A stretch of 64,000 bases of DNA from JAAXIE01 sp965204245. GTDB lineage: Bacteria; Chloroflexota; Dehalococcoidia; Lucifugimonadales; JAAXIE01. The notes under the pieces were generated by a model. It was not told the origin of the DNA. It did not search any database and was given only the letters and a program-made list of their open reading frames with translations. The position numbers and the translations under genes are program-made. The first letter of the stretch is position 1; the number at the start of each line of letters is the position of its first letter. This document shows positions 34,677 through 43,105 of this stretch, piece by piece. The stretch covers positions 186,001-250,000 of the forward strand of contig CBDBED010000006.1 of NCBI GenBank assembly GCA_965204245.1, written 5' to 3'.

Positions 34677-35461
34677 GAGCTCACGCCCACTGGGTCATGC
34701 TCTTCACGCAAGCTGGTCAGCAAGTCCGCCTTCATGGCGTTGAACTCGGGATCAGTGATGGCGCGATAAGTCCGTGGGCGTGGCAGGTCCACTTCCAACA
34801 CTCGCCTCACCCGGCCCGGCCGGCCGCTGAGCAGGTATATCGTGTCCGAGAGTAGTATCGCCTCCTCCACATCGTGGGTGATGAGTACGATAGTCTTTGC
34901 GGTCTCGGCCCACATGTCCATCAGCCATTCCTGCATCTGTGCCCGTGTCAGGGCATCAAGCGCCCCGAAAGGCTCATCCAGCAATACAATATCCCGGTCA
35001 GCTAGAAACGTGCGCAGGAAGGCAGCACGCTGCCGCATCCCGCCCGACAACGCCGCCGGATAGTGCTTCCCGAACCCGCTCAGCCCGAAGGGCTCCAGCA
35101 ACCCCTCCGCCTTCCGCCGCGCTTCTCTCCGCGGAACGCCCCGCACCTCCAACGCCAGAATGGCGTTGTCCGTAACGGTGCGCCAAGGCATCAGCAAGTC
35201 CTTCTGCTGCATGTAGGCCACCATGCCCAGACGCTGAGAAGTCGCTTGCCCGTCCAACTCCACAACGCCGGTACTGGGCTGGTCCAGCCCGGCAATGATG
35301 TTCAGAAGCGTGGTCTTGCCACACCCGCTGGGCCCGATGATGGAAACGAACTGCCCGTCGGCAACGTGGAAGTCCACTCCCTCCAATACCGATAACCGGT
35401 CTTGGCCCGAGGAGAAGTGCTTGCCGACATCCCTCAGGGCAATGCGTAGAGCTGGCTGCAT
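34667..35461 (-). CDS. thiZ: ABC transporter ATPase (ThiZ-like)
   Basis: About 264 aa. Walker A GPSGCGKTTLLN, Q-loop MQQKDLLMPW, signature ALSGGMRQRAA, Walker B IVLLDEPFGALD and the H-loop VLITHDVEEA are all present. The ATG at 35461 is chosen because it lies downstream of the riboswitch terminator (35481-35510); an in-frame TTG at 35482 would fall inside the terminator. First gene of the five-gene thiamine salvage operon. Confidence 0.93.
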   Translation of the reverse strand: MQPALRIALRDVGKHFSSGQDRLSVLEGVDFHVADGQFVSIIGPSGCGKTTLLNIIAGLDQPSTGVVELDGQATSQRLGMVAYMQQKDLLMPWRTVTDNAILALEVRGVPRREARRKAEGLLEPFGLSGFGKHYPAALSGGMRQRAAFLRTFLADRDIVLLDEPFGALDALTRAQMQEWLMDMWAETAKTIVLITHDVEEAILLSDTIYLLSGRPGRVRRVLEVDLPRPRTYRAITDPEFNAMKADLLTSLREEHDPVGVSSWR

Positions 35462-35480
35462 GTCAGCAGTCCGCCCCAAC

Positions 35481-35510
35481 AAAAAAGCCGCTCGTCACTA
35501 TGACGGCGGC
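35481..35510 (-). terminator. Riboswitch-controlled intrinsic terminator
   Basis: On the minus strand, arms GCCGC-CGTCA and TGACG-A-GCGGC enclose a TAG loop, followed by six T. It lies between the TPP aptamer and the thiZ start, so TPP binding most likely stops transcription here. Confidence 0.85.
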
Positions 35511-35540
35511 ATATACAAAAGCCAGTCTTCCCATGGCGCA

Positions 35541-35626
35541 TTCCCTCCGCTGGCATTACCCAGATCAGGTTCATAAGGGTCGCCCCAACGCTGGGGGCCT
35601 CTCAGCCCGGCTCCACCGAGCTCCCC
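35541..35626 (-). ncRNA. TPP riboswitch (THI element)
   Basis: Minus-strand sequence carries the THI-box landmarks in order: CTGAGAGG, ACCCTTATGAACCTGATCTGG, and TAATGCCAGCGGAGGGAA. These form the pyrimidine- and pyrophosphate-sensing arms of the aptamer, with a strong P3 stem (GGCCCCCAGCGTTGGGGC). The downstream terminator and thiZXY-tenA-thiD operon fit TPP-dependent shut-off of precursor uptake and salvage. Confidence 0.95.
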
Positions 35627-35699
35627 TATGGGCCTCACCGTTCGGTTGTTGTTGCGAGTATAGATGCGCCCGCTCAGCAGTGTCAAACAGTCCCTGCGC

Positions 35700-35705
35700 T
35701 ATAAT
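35700..35705 (+). promoter_or_regulatory. -10 element (TATAAT) for hemQ
   Basis: Perfect TATAAT about 37 bp before the hemQ ATG at 35742, which has its own AAGGAGA ribosome site. No good -35 seen. It is divergent from the thi operon. Confidence 0.5.
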
Positions 35706-35741
35706 GGCCCGCACAACACAGGATTAACGACAAGGAGACCA

Positions 35742-36434
35742 ATGGCCGAGGAGAAAGGGCGCGACTTCGTCAAGTACACCTTCTTCAAGTTGGACCCCGC
35801 GTGGGGAAGACGAAGCACCGCCGAGAGAGCCCGAGACAAAGAGGAGTTGACCGCCGTAGTGGATGAACTCTCCTCCACCATGCTCGTCAACAGCTACAGC
35901 CTAGCAGGAACCCGCGGCGACGCCGACTTCATGCTCTGGAAGGTCAGCCCCTCTATGGAGTCTCTTGAGGGACTGATGGGAGGCATCCGCCGCAGCACTC
36001 TGGGCTCCTACCTCCACACCCCCTACTCCTATTTCGCCCTCACCCATCCCTCGCCCTACGTCAGCGAACACACTCATCCCGGCCAAGAGCTGACCGGGGC
36101 CATCCAGCCCCTAGGCCGCCCCTACCTCTTCATCTACCCTTTCACCAAGACCCACCAGTGGTACCAGTTATCCCGCGAGGAACGCCAGCGCCTGATGAAC
36201 GAGCATTTCACCATCGGCCACCGCTTCCCCACCATCAAGATTCACACCACCTACTCCTTTGGCCTCGACGACCATGAGTTCGTCCTCGGCTTCGAGGGCG
36301 ACAACCCCTCCGACTTTCTCGAACTCGTCATGGCCCTCCGCCATCAGGAGCAACGCCCCTACACCCAGCAGGACACCCCCATCTTCACCTGCATACACAA
36401 ACCCCTGCGCCAATGCCTCGATCTGCTGGGGTGA
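35742..36434 (+). CDS. hemQ: HemQ / chlorite-dismutase-family haem enzyme (coproheme decarboxylase)
   Basis: 230 aa. HemQ oxidatively decarboxylates coproheme III to haem b in the coproporphyrin-dependent pathway of many monoderm bacteria. The segment RPYLFIYPFTKTHQWYQLSREER contains the conserved Tyr and Lys, IKIHTTYSFGLDDHEFVLGFEGD contains the proximal-ligand region, and TQQDTPIFTC is the typical end. The length fits the short chlorite-dismutase-like clade. ATG 35742 follows CAAGGAGACC; the open frame upstream lies before the -10. Confidence 0.92.
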   Translation: MAEEKGRDFVKYTFFKLDPAWGRRSTAERARDKEELTAVVDELSSTMLVNSYSLAGTRGDADFMLWKVSPSMESLEGLMGGIRRSTLGSYLHTPYSYFALTHPSPYVSEHTHPGQELTGAIQPLGRPYLFIYPFTKTHQWYQLSREERQRLMNEHFTIGHRFPTIKIHTTYSFGLDDHEFVLGFEGDNPSDFLELVMALRHQEQRPYTQQDTPIFTCIHKPLRQCLDLLG

Positions 36435-36467
36435 TGGCTGCCGCCTGACCGCGCAAATAGGGCGGAG

Positions 36468-36476
36468 TGCTATAAT
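36468..36476 (+). promoter_or_regulatory. Extended -10 promoter (TGCTATAAT) for the Uma2 gene
   Basis: TGC plus perfect TATAAT, 35 bp before the ATG at 36512. Confidence 0.55.
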
Positions 36477-36511
36477 CGGACTCGCTGAAGCAGCCCATCG
36501 GAGGCTTCCCT

Positions 36512-37300
36512 ATGACCACCCCCAAACAGAAGGTGTCGCCGGGGCCGACTGTCGAAGTCCCTTGGTACGATCTCATCGATGATCCCGAGCCCCCGGAAGA
36601 CGCTATGCAACAATTCAGCACTATCTTCCAAGTTATGGAAATCCTCAAGTCTCGCTATGAGAACGACCCAACGGTTCTCTGGTCGGAACAGACAAACATC
36701 GTCTATGACTCCGACGTGCCAGGCTCTTTCGTTACACCCGACGGCTATGTCGTCTTCGGCGTGGACTCCGAGACCATAGAGTTGGAGCGTCGCAGCTACC
36801 GCATCGACGAGTGGGGCCAACCCCCGGCATTCGTGCTGGAGGTGGCATCCGAGAGCACTGCCAACAGAGACTTGGAGGAAAAGCGCGAAATCTACGCGCG
36901 CATGCACGCCCAGGAGTACTGGCGTCTCGACCGCAGTGGCGAGCACTACGGCGAACCCCTGGTAGGGGAACGCCTTGTGGAGGGCGAGTACCAACGGTTC
37001 CCGCTGCACCAAAATGACGACGGGGACGTGTGGTCCCGCAGCGAGGTTCTCGGCATTGACTTCGTGTATCGCGTGGAACGAGGTGTTGGCAGGTTCCTAC
37101 TCAGGGACAGCGCCACGGGAGAGTGGCTCAACTCATTGGGGCACGAGCGTTCGGCCCGTCAAGCAGCGGAAGAGCAGGCCCTGCGGGAGCGCGACTTGCG
37201 AGTGGCCAACGAGGAGCGCGCGCAGCGCGAACGAGACCACGCCGAAGCCCGCATCCAAGAGTTGACCTCGGAGATTGAGCGACTCCGCCGAGAACGGTGA
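36512..37300 (+). CDS. Uma2-family (DUF820) restriction-endonuclease-like protein
   Basis: 262 aa. The N-terminal two-thirds match the Uma2/PD-(D/E)XK nuclease-fold family: VTPDGYVVFGVD carries the Asp of the motif and PPAFVLEVASESTANRDLEEKREIYARM carries the ExxS/K part. YWRLDRSGEHYGEPLVGERL is typical. The C-terminal 60 residues are an Arg/Glu coiled coil (ERDLRVANEERAQRERDHAEARI). Uma2 proteins are common in Chloroflexota and Cyanobacteria, but their function is poorly known. Confidence 0.85.
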   Translation: MTTPKQKVSPGPTVEVPWYDLIDDPEPPEDAMQQFSTIFQVMEILKSRYENDPTVLWSEQTNIVYDSDVPGSFVTPDGYVVFGVDSETIELERRSYRIDEWGQPPAFVLEVASESTANRDLEEKREIYARMHAQEYWRLDRSGEHYGEPLVGERLVEGEYQRFPLHQNDDGDVWSRSEVLGIDFVYRVERGVGRFLLRDSATGEWLNSLGHERSARQAAEEQALRERDLRVANEERAQRERDHAEARIQELTSEIERLRRER

Positions 37301-37340
37301 CCTTGCTTTGTCCCGCCCCCACCTCGGGGCGTGCCAGCCA

Positions 37341-39611
37341 CTACCTGTGGAACAAATTAAGCGCCGACCCTGCCCGGAACCATTCCAACTGCGACTCCCC
37401 ATAAGAATGGTTCAACTTCAGCGTCTCCGATGTCCCATCCGAGTGCTGCACCAAGCAACTCACTGGCTTGCCCGCCGCCATCTCGCCCAGCCCGACCAGA
37501 CTGATCCGGTCGTCCTCACGTATCCGGTCATAGTGCGACGGGTCCTGGAAGGTGAGGGCAAGCAACCCCTGCTTCTTCAGGTTGCTCTCATGGATGCGCG
37601 CGAAGCTCCGCACAATAACAGCAGCCCCGCCCAGCAGCCTCGGGCACAAAGCCGCGTGCTCCCGGCTGCTTCCCTCTCCATAGTTGTGGTCTCCCACCAC
37701 AACCCACTTGATGCCCCTCGACTTGTAGTCTCTTGCGATGGCCGAGATGCTCTGCGATGACTCGCCACTCACCACGTTCGCGCCCTTACCCGCCTCGCCG
37801 GTGTAGGCGTTGGTGGCTCCCATGAACATGTTATCGCTGAAACGGTTCAGGTGACCCCGGAACCGCAGCCAGTACCCCGCCGGGGATATGTGGTCCGTGG
37901 TCGTCTTGCCTTGCGTCTTCATCAGCACCGGCATATCCGCCAGATCGTTGCCGTCCCAAGCAGGCCAAGGCTCCATCAGTTGCAGCCGTTCACTATTGGG
38001 GTCAACGCTCAACTCGATGCCCGAACCGTCCTCCGGAGGTGCCTCATACGACGACGCGCCCGTTGCAAAGTTCTGCTCCGGCACTTCCGGAGCGGCCTTG
38101 GGCACCTCCAACGCAAAAGGCTGTCCGTCAGCCCCGGTCAGCGTATCCGTCACCGGGTTGAACGTTATGCGCCCTGCCAATGCCATAGCCGTCACTATTT
38201 CAGGACTGCCAATGAAGTTCATAGTCGTGGGCTGCCCGTCATTCCGCGCCGGGAAGTTGCGGTTGTACGACGTCACGATGGTATTCGGTTCCGCCGACGC
38301 TTCCTGTGAACGCCTCCACTGCCCGATGCACGGCCCGCAGGCATTCGCCAGCACCGTCCCATCAATATCCTGCAGCGACTGCATCTGCCCGTCTCTCTCG
38401 ATCGTCGCCCGCACTCCTTCCGAACCCGGTGTGATGAGGAAGGGCACCGCCGACCTCACCCCATGCCTCTTCGCCTGCTCCGCCACATCGGCAGCACGGC
38501 TCATGTCCTCATAAGACGAGTTGGTGCACGAACCGATCAGGGCCGTCGATATCGCGTCGATGAACTCCCCGTTCTCCTGCACCTCTCTCGCAAGCTGCGA
38601 AATCGGACGCGCCCGGTCTGGGGAATGCGGTCCCACCAGATGCGGCTCCAGCTTCGACAAATCGATTTCCACCACGCGGTCGTAATACTTCTCCGGGTCA
38701 GCCTCACACTCAGGGTCTGCCCTCAGAATGTGCGAATACCTCTCCGCAAGCCCAACCAACTCACCCCGGTGCGTGGCCCTTAAATACCGGGCCATCCTCT
38801 CGTCAAACGGGAACACCGACGTGGTCGCCCCAAGCTCGGCCCCCATATTCGTAATGGTCGCCTTGCCAGTGGCGCTTATCGAAGAAGTCCCCGGACCGAA
38901 ATACTCAATGATTGCATTCGTCCCGCCCGACACCGTAAGCAGCCCCGCCAGATACAGGATTACGTCCTTCGGCGCCGTCCACCCGCTCATCTCTCCCATC
39001 AGGCGCACCCCGATAAACCGCGGGTACAACACCTCCCAAGGCAGACCCGCCATCACCTCCACCGCATCAGCCCCGCCAACACCTACCGAAATGGACCCCA
39101 AGCCACCGCCGTTCGGAGTATGCGAGTCCGTCCCGATCATCAACTGCCCCGGGAACGCATACTGCTCCAATGCCACTTGGTGGATGATGCCCGCGCCCGG
39201 CCCCCAGAAACCCACTCCATACTTCGCCGCCGCCGACCTCAGGAAGTTGTACACCTCCTGATTCTCCCCCAGCGACTCCCGCAAGTCCGACGCCCCTTCC
39301 ACCCTGGCCTGAATCAAATGGTCGCAATGCACCGTCGTCGGCACCGCTGTCGATGTGCGCCTCGTCTGCATGAACTGCAGCATCGCCGTCTGCCCCAGCA
39401 CATCCTGCAATATCACCCGGTCCGGCCGCAGGAACACGTATGTCTGACCTCGCACCAAGTCCGTCGTATTCGGGTCATCCAGATGCGACAGCAGAATCTT
39501 GTCCGCCAAGCCCAATGGCCGCCCCAAATTGGCTCGGACCGTGTTCAGGTTACGGTCCATGCGCTCATAAGCATTGGCTACGAATTCGGGAGTGGATTCA
39601 ATGACGGGCAT
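37341..39611 (-). CDS. acn: Aconitate hydratase
   Basis: About 756 aa, the size of mitochondrial-type aconitase. It isomerises citrate and isocitrate in the TCA cycle through a 4Fe-4S cluster. Cluster ligands lie in IGSCTNSSYEDMSRA and NACGPCIGQW. The C-terminal swivel domain shows GDHNYGEGSSREHAALCPRLLGG with the catalytic Ser. ATG 39611 (MPVIESTPEFV) follows AAGGAGAG at good spacing; the open frame extends 28 codons further without similarity. It converges on the Uma2 gene. Confidence 0.95.
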   Translation of the reverse strand: MPVIESTPEFVANAYERMDRNLNTVRANLGRPLGLADKILLSHLDDPNTTDLVRGQTYVFLRPDRVILQDVLGQTAMLQFMQTRRTSTAVPTTVHCDHLIQARVEGASDLRESLGENQEVYNFLRSAAAKYGVGFWGPGAGIIHQVALEQYAFPGQLMIGTDSHTPNGGGLGSISVGVGGADAVEVMAGLPWEVLYPRFIGVRLMGEMSGWTAPKDVILYLAGLLTVSGGTNAIIEYFGPGTSSISATGKATITNMGAELGATTSVFPFDERMARYLRATHRGELVGLAERYSHILRADPECEADPEKYYDRVVEIDLSKLEPHLVGPHSPDRARPISQLAREVQENGEFIDAISTALIGSCTNSSYEDMSRAADVAEQAKRHGVRSAVPFLITPGSEGVRATIERDGQMQSLQDIDGTVLANACGPCIGQWRRSQEASAEPNTIVTSYNRNFPARNDGQPTTMNFIGSPEIVTAMALAGRITFNPVTDTLTGADGQPFALEVPKAAPEVPEQNFATGASSYEAPPEDGSGIELSVDPNSERLQLMEPWPAWDGNDLADMPVLMKTQGKTTTDHISPAGYWLRFRGHLNRFSDNMFMGATNAYTGEAGKGANVVSGESSQSISAIARDYKSRGIKWVVVGDHNYGEGSSREHAALCPRLLGGAAVIVRSFARIHESNLKKQGLLALTFQDPSHYDRIREDDRISLVGLGEMAAGKPVSCLVQHSDGTSETLKLNHSYGESQLEWFRAGSALNLFHR

Positions 39612-39684
39612 GACTCGACTCTCCTTAACGAGGGTTAGCTGTTCGTATGCGTCACAACGGAATTGGCCGCCAGCATAACATAGC

Positions 39685-39719
39685 GAAACCTTCAAGGGCT
39701 GGAAGCCCTCAAAGGTTTC
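39685..39719. terminator. Long hairpin after fdxA
   Basis: Arms of 16 nt (GAAACCTTCAAGGGCT and AGCCCTCAAAGGTTTC) pair with two mismatches around a GGA loop. There is no clear U-tract on either strand. It lies between the fdxA stop and the acn start, so it is probably a terminator or processing signal for fdxA mRNA. Confidence 0.5.
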
Positions 39720-39770
39720 TCATGGGCGCCTCTCGTTGTCGCCCCCGCCAAAAACGGGGACGCCCAGACC

Positions 39771-40043
39771 CTAGAGGTGGGTCTTCAGTGTCGAGAGGTC
39801 TTTGTTCTTGAAATAGTCGTAATTCAGCGGAGTGAAGCTGGCCCACTCACCGGGAACCGCGTCCTCTGCGAAGATGGCAGTCACCGGGCACACCGGCTCG
39901 CACGCAGCGCAGTCGATGCACTCATCCGGGTTTATATAGAACTGCTGGTCGTCGTCGGTGGTGTAGATGCAGTCTACGGGACATACGTCAGTACAGGCCC
40001 CGTCCTTTACTCCAACACAGGGCTCCGTGATGATGTACGTCAT
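39771..40043 (-). CDS. fdxA: Seven-iron ferredoxin
   Basis: 90 aa. The two cluster motifs are VGVKDGACTDVCPVDCIY (the 3Fe-4S type, with Cys8 and Cys16-type spacing) and CIDCAACEPVCP (4Fe-4S). An acidic C-terminal extension follows, as in FdxA of actinobacteria and Thermus. It is an electron carrier. ATG 40043 (MTYIITEPC) is preceded by GGGGGAG; the open frame upstream is not conserved. Confidence 0.95.
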   Translation of the reverse strand: MTYIITEPCVGVKDGACTDVCPVDCIYTTDDDQQFYINPDECIDCAACEPVCPVTAIFAEDAVPGEWASFTPLNYDYFKNKDLSTLKTHL

Positions 40044-40143
40044 GTCTCCCCCTTTCCAAACAAGGCCCCACGGGCCCCCGTTCCAACAGGGGATTATAGG
40101 CGGAATGCGTCCCTGTTGCAACGGACTCACTCACCCCGCCGTG

Positions 40144-40172
40144 TTGCCCCCCTTCCTGCCCTTTGCTAGAAT
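40144..40172 (+). promoter_or_regulatory. Promoter for the first dienelactone hydrolase gene
   Basis: -35 TTGCCC (40144-40149), 17-bp spacer, -10 TAGAAT (40167-40172) with a TGC extension. The ATG at 40212 follows GAAGGAGG. Confidence 0.65.
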
Positions 40173-40211
40173 GCCGCCAGATACAACCCACCAATCTCGA
40201 AGGAGGCAAAC

Positions 40212-40940
40212 ATGCCCAACTTCTGGGAATCAACCACCGTCAACGGCGACGACATGGGCCTCTATGTCAGCGTTCCCGAAGGCAGCGGGCCCTTTCCTGC
40301 CGTCATCGTCATACAGCACCAAGGCGGCGTTGACGACTTCATCCAAGAGATGACCCAGCGCATGTCCGACGCAGGCTACGTCGGCGTCGCTCCCGTCCTC
40401 TACCACCGCGACCCGCCCGATTGCGTTGACGACGCCCCCACTCGCCGCGGACGCCTGCGAGACAACAACCTCGTCGCCGACGTGCAGGCCACCATGGACT
40501 TCCTTCGCGCCCACCCCGGCATCGACAGCGACCATGTCGGCATTGTGGGCTATTGCATGGGCGGTCGCGTGGCCTACCTCATGGCCTCCGCCATGCCCGG
40601 CCTCAAGGCAGCCGTCAGCTACTATGGCGGCAACACCATGCTCTCATGGGGCGACGGCCCCACCCCCTTCGACCGCATCGCCGACATCCAGTGCCCCGTC
40701 CTCGGCCACTACGGCGCCATCGACGCCAACCCATCCGTGGCCGATAGGGACAAGATCGATGCCGAGATGAAGCAGCACGGCAAGCCCCACGAGATTTACA
40801 CCTATCCCAACGCCGACCACGGCTTCATGAACCGCCGCGGCCCGCGCTACAACGAAGAGGGCGACAAGGCCTCATGGCCCCGCACCCTCGACTTCTTCGC
40901 CCGCACCCTCCAAGCCGCCCCCGTAGCAGCCGACAACTAG
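40212..40940 (+). CDS. Dienelactone hydrolase family protein (copy 1)
   Basis: 242 aa alpha/beta hydrolase. The nucleophile is Cys in GIVGYCMGGRVAY, as in carboxymethylenebutenolidase. The acid is near GAIDANPSVAD and the His in YPNADHGFMNR. It resembles the second copy at 41066 over the whole length, which points to a tandem duplication followed by divergence. Substrates of this group include lactones and small esters; none is indicated here. Confidence 0.9.
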   Translation: MPNFWESTTVNGDDMGLYVSVPEGSGPFPAVIVIQHQGGVDDFIQEMTQRMSDAGYVGVAPVLYHRDPPDCVDDAPTRRGRLRDNNLVADVQATMDFLRAHPGIDSDHVGIVGYCMGGRVAYLMASAMPGLKAAVSYYGGNTMLSWGDGPTPFDRIADIQCPVLGHYGAIDANPSVADRDKIDAEMKQHGKPHEIYTYPNADHGFMNRRGPRYNEEGDKASWPRTLDFFARTLQAAPVAADN

Positions 40941-40961
40941 TGCAACCAACATCCCCTTCCC

Positions 40962-40979
40962 CTCTCCCCTAAGGGAGAG
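40962..40979. terminator. Small GC-rich hairpin between the two hydrolase genes
   Basis: CTCTCCC (40962-40968) and GGGAGAG (40973-40979) enclose CTAA. No U-tract follows. The same stem words recur at 60798-60830. It is probably a REP-like or weak terminator hairpin. Confidence 0.45.
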
Positions 40980-41065
40980 CGGGAGGTTAAGGAAGGTTAA
41001 GATGGGGGCGCGCTCGCGAGACGCCGCCCCCACTAGCGAATAATCCATTAAGGAGAACGGACTGA

Positions 41066-41800
41066 ATGGCAGAAAAGTGGGAGGAACTCCAAGTCAACGG
41101 CGAGACCATGCGCGCCTTCGTTTGCACCCCCGACAGCCCCGGCCCTCACCCGGCCATGGTGGTCATACAGCACGCTGGCGGCGTCGACAACTTCATCCAG
41201 GACATGACCCGGCGCTCCGCTGAGGCCGGCTACACCTCCATCGCCCCCGACCTCTATCACCGCGAGGACCCCAACTCCACCGACGACGGCATGACCAAGC
41301 TCGGCCGCCTCCACGACACCAACATCGTGGCCGACGTCAACGCAGCCTTGGCCTACATCCGCGCCAACGGCGTAGCCAATGGCAGCATCGGCATCATCGG
41401 CTTCTGCATGGGCGGCCGTGTCGCCTTCCAAATGGCCGGACAGAACCCGGACGACTTCAAGGCTTCCGTGCCATTCTACGGTGGCAACACCATGACCCGA
41501 TGGGGCAGCGATGCCGGTCCCACCCCCTTCGACCTCCTGAAGAACATCAAGTGCCCCGTCCTCGGTTTCTTCGGCGAGGACGACCCCAACCCGTCACCCG
41601 AAGACATGCTGAAGATCGCCGCCGAGTTGACCGCCAACGGCATAGCCCACGAGTTCCACATGTACTCCCAGACGGGCCACGCCTACATGGACCACACCAA
41701 CCCCAACCGATATGGAGAGAACGCCGCCATCGCCTCTTGGCCCATCACCGTTGCCTTCCTCCAGAAGACGCTGGGCCGCGTGGCTGCGGGAGCCAGATAG
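41066..41800 (+). CDS. Dienelactone hydrolase family protein (copy 2)
   Basis: 244 aa, paralogue of the gene just upstream. The nucleophile Cys is in GIIGFCMGGRVAFQ, the acid near GEDDPNPSPEDM and the His in YSQTGHAYMDH. The shared N-terminal pattern (VVIQHAGGVDNFIQDMTRRSAEAGY) makes the relation clear. AAGGAGAA precedes the ATG. It may act on the same pathway as copy 1, with different specificity. Confidence 0.9.
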   Translation: MAEKWEELQVNGETMRAFVCTPDSPGPHPAMVVIQHAGGVDNFIQDMTRRSAEAGYTSIAPDLYHREDPNSTDDGMTKLGRLHDTNIVADVNAALAYIRANGVANGSIGIIGFCMGGRVAFQMAGQNPDDFKASVPFYGGNTMTRWGSDAGPTPFDLLKNIKCPVLGFFGEDDPNPSPEDMLKIAAELTANGIAHEFHMYSQTGHAYMDHTNPNRYGENAAIASWPITVAFLQKTLGRVAAGAR

Positions 41801-41830
41801 CCCTCCATCACCCTCGCAAGTATGTCACCG

Positions 41831-41862
41831 GCGGGCCCCATGGACACGCTCCAGGGGCCCGC
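41831..41862 (+). terminator. GC-rich hairpin after the second dienelactone hydrolase
   Basis: Perfect 9-bp arms GCGGGCCCC (41831-41839) and GGGGCCCGC (41854-41862) with a 14-nt loop, about 30 bp past the stop codon. There is only a weak T-rich tail. Confidence 0.5.
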
Positions 41863-41908
41863 TGAAGTCTAATCCGACTACCAATACCACCCAGAGGAGG
41901 ACAACCCC

Positions 41909-42295
41909 ATGCCCAAGAAGACAATCACAAGCTCCAAGCTGGCCCCCACTCGCGGCGTATTCGGCCACGGCACTCGCGCTGGCAACATGGTCTACGTCTC
42001 CGGTCAGGTCGCCTTCAACGCCCAGCAGGAAATAGTCGGCGTCGGCGACATCAAAGCCCAGACCAAGCAGGTCATGGAGAACATCAAGGCCGTATTGGAC
42101 GAAGAAGGCGCCACCTTCGACGACGTCGTCAAGGTCACCGCGTTCATCACCGACATGGGCCACTTCCCCCAGATTCACGAGGTGCGCCGCGAATACTTCA
42201 GCTCCGACAGCTATCCCGCCAGCACCATGGTCGAAGTCCGCGCCCTAGCCCACCCCGACCTCCTGATCGAAATAGAAGCCGTCGCCATCGTCTAG
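41909..42295 (+). CDS. ridA: RidA-family reactive intermediate deaminase
   Basis: 128 aa YjgF/YER057c/UK114 family. It hydrolyses reactive enamine/imine intermediates such as 2-aminoacrylate. Typical segments are MVYVSGQVAFNAQQEIVG, QTKQVMENIKAVLDEEGATFDDVVKVTAFI and the conserved Arg/Glu end (STMVEVRALAHPDLLIEIEAVAI). AGAGGAGGA ribosome site upstream. Confidence 0.92.
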   Translation: MPKKTITSSKLAPTRGVFGHGTRAGNMVYVSGQVAFNAQQEIVGVGDIKAQTKQVMENIKAVLDEEGATFDDVVKVTAFITDMGHFPQIHEVRREYFSSDSYPASTMVEVRALAHPDLLIEIEAVAIV

Positions 42296-42363
42296 ACGCC
42301 CCAACTAAGACGTTAGCGGGATGCCCGCGGAGACCATGAACTATGGGCTATCGGGCATATGGG

Positions 42364-42392
42364 TGGACAAGGTACTACAATATGGGTAGTAT
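42364..42392 (+). promoter_or_regulatory. Promoter of the second RHH-PIN pair; probably leaderless
   Basis: -35 TGGACA (42364-42369), exact 17-bp spacer, -10 TAGTAT (42387-42392). The antitoxin ATG at 42400 is 7 nt past the -10, at the expected transcription start. Confidence 0.55.
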
Positions 42393-42399
42393 GGGTTGT

Positions 42400-42648
42400 A
42401 TGAAAACGACAATCGACATCCACGATGAACTGCTTGACCGAGCCAAGCGACATGCACGGGACACGGGCCGTCCTTTAAGGGCCGTCGTTGAAGAAGGCCT
42501 GCGCCAAGTACTCCAAGATGTGCCACCCCGAATCCGATACACCCTGCCTGACTTGAGTACCGGCATCAGGGGAGAACGCGACCCGCTTGAGTCTTATTCA
42601 TGGCAGGACCTGCGGGAGATCATCTACGGAAGGCCTGAATCTCCGTGA
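42400..42648 (+). CDS. VapB-type antitoxin
   Basis: 82 aa. The N-terminus MKTTIDIHDELLDRAKRHARDTGRPLRAV is a ribbon-helix-helix DNA-binding element as in VapB antitoxins. The C-terminal half (DLREIIYGRPE) would bind the toxin. ATG 42400 is supported by homology; the open frame extends upstream to 42343 across the promoter. The stop overlaps the toxin start as GTGA. Confidence 0.85.
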   Translation: MKTTIDIHDELLDRAKRHARDTGRPLRAVVEEGLRQVLQDVPPRIRYTLPDLSTGIRGERDPLESYSWQDLREIIYGRPESP

Positions 42649-43085
42649 TTGTGGTGGATACCAACCTGCTGGTATACGCCCATCGCCGCGAGTCACGCTA
42701 CCATGAAGAGGCCACGTCAATCATACGTGACATGGCTGAAGGTGAGGCTCCTTGGGCTATCCCCTGGCCCTGTTGCTACGAATTCCTGAGCGTCGTTACT
42801 AATCCTCGAATTTGGGGGCCCTCGGCCGCGAGTCCCGAGCAGTCATGGAATCAACTCTCCACATGGGCCGCCTCTCCTTCCGTCCGATTAATCGGGGAGA
42901 CTGGGGACTTCCTGCACATACTTCACCGCTTCGTACAGAGGCCTAGAGTAATCGGCGGGGTCGTACACGATGCCAGGATAGCCGCAATCTGCGTGGCCCA
43001 CGGTGCCGACGTTCTTCTGACTAGAGACCGCGATTTCTCGCTGTTTCCGGAACTTCGGACTCGTGACCCCATAACAGAGAGATAG
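42645..43085 (+). CDS. PIN-domain toxin (VapC-like RNase)
   Basis: 146 aa. PIN acidic residues are in VVDTNLLVYA (Asp), CCYEFLSVV (Glu), VVHDARIAAI (Asp) and LLTRDRDFSLF (Asp). It starts at GTG 42645 overlapping the antitoxin stop, a usual VapBC coupling. WAIPWPCCYEFL and a TA-type operon layout support RNase toxin function. Confidence 0.9.
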   Translation: MIVVDTNLLVYAHRRESRYHEEATSIIRDMAEGEAPWAIPWPCCYEFLSVVTNPRIWGPSAASPEQSWNQLSTWAASPSVRLIGETGDFLHILHRFVQRPRVIGGVVHDARIAAICVAHGADVLLTRDRDFSLFPELRTRDPITER

Positions 43086-43105
43086 TCCCACCACAGGAGA
43101 AACTC

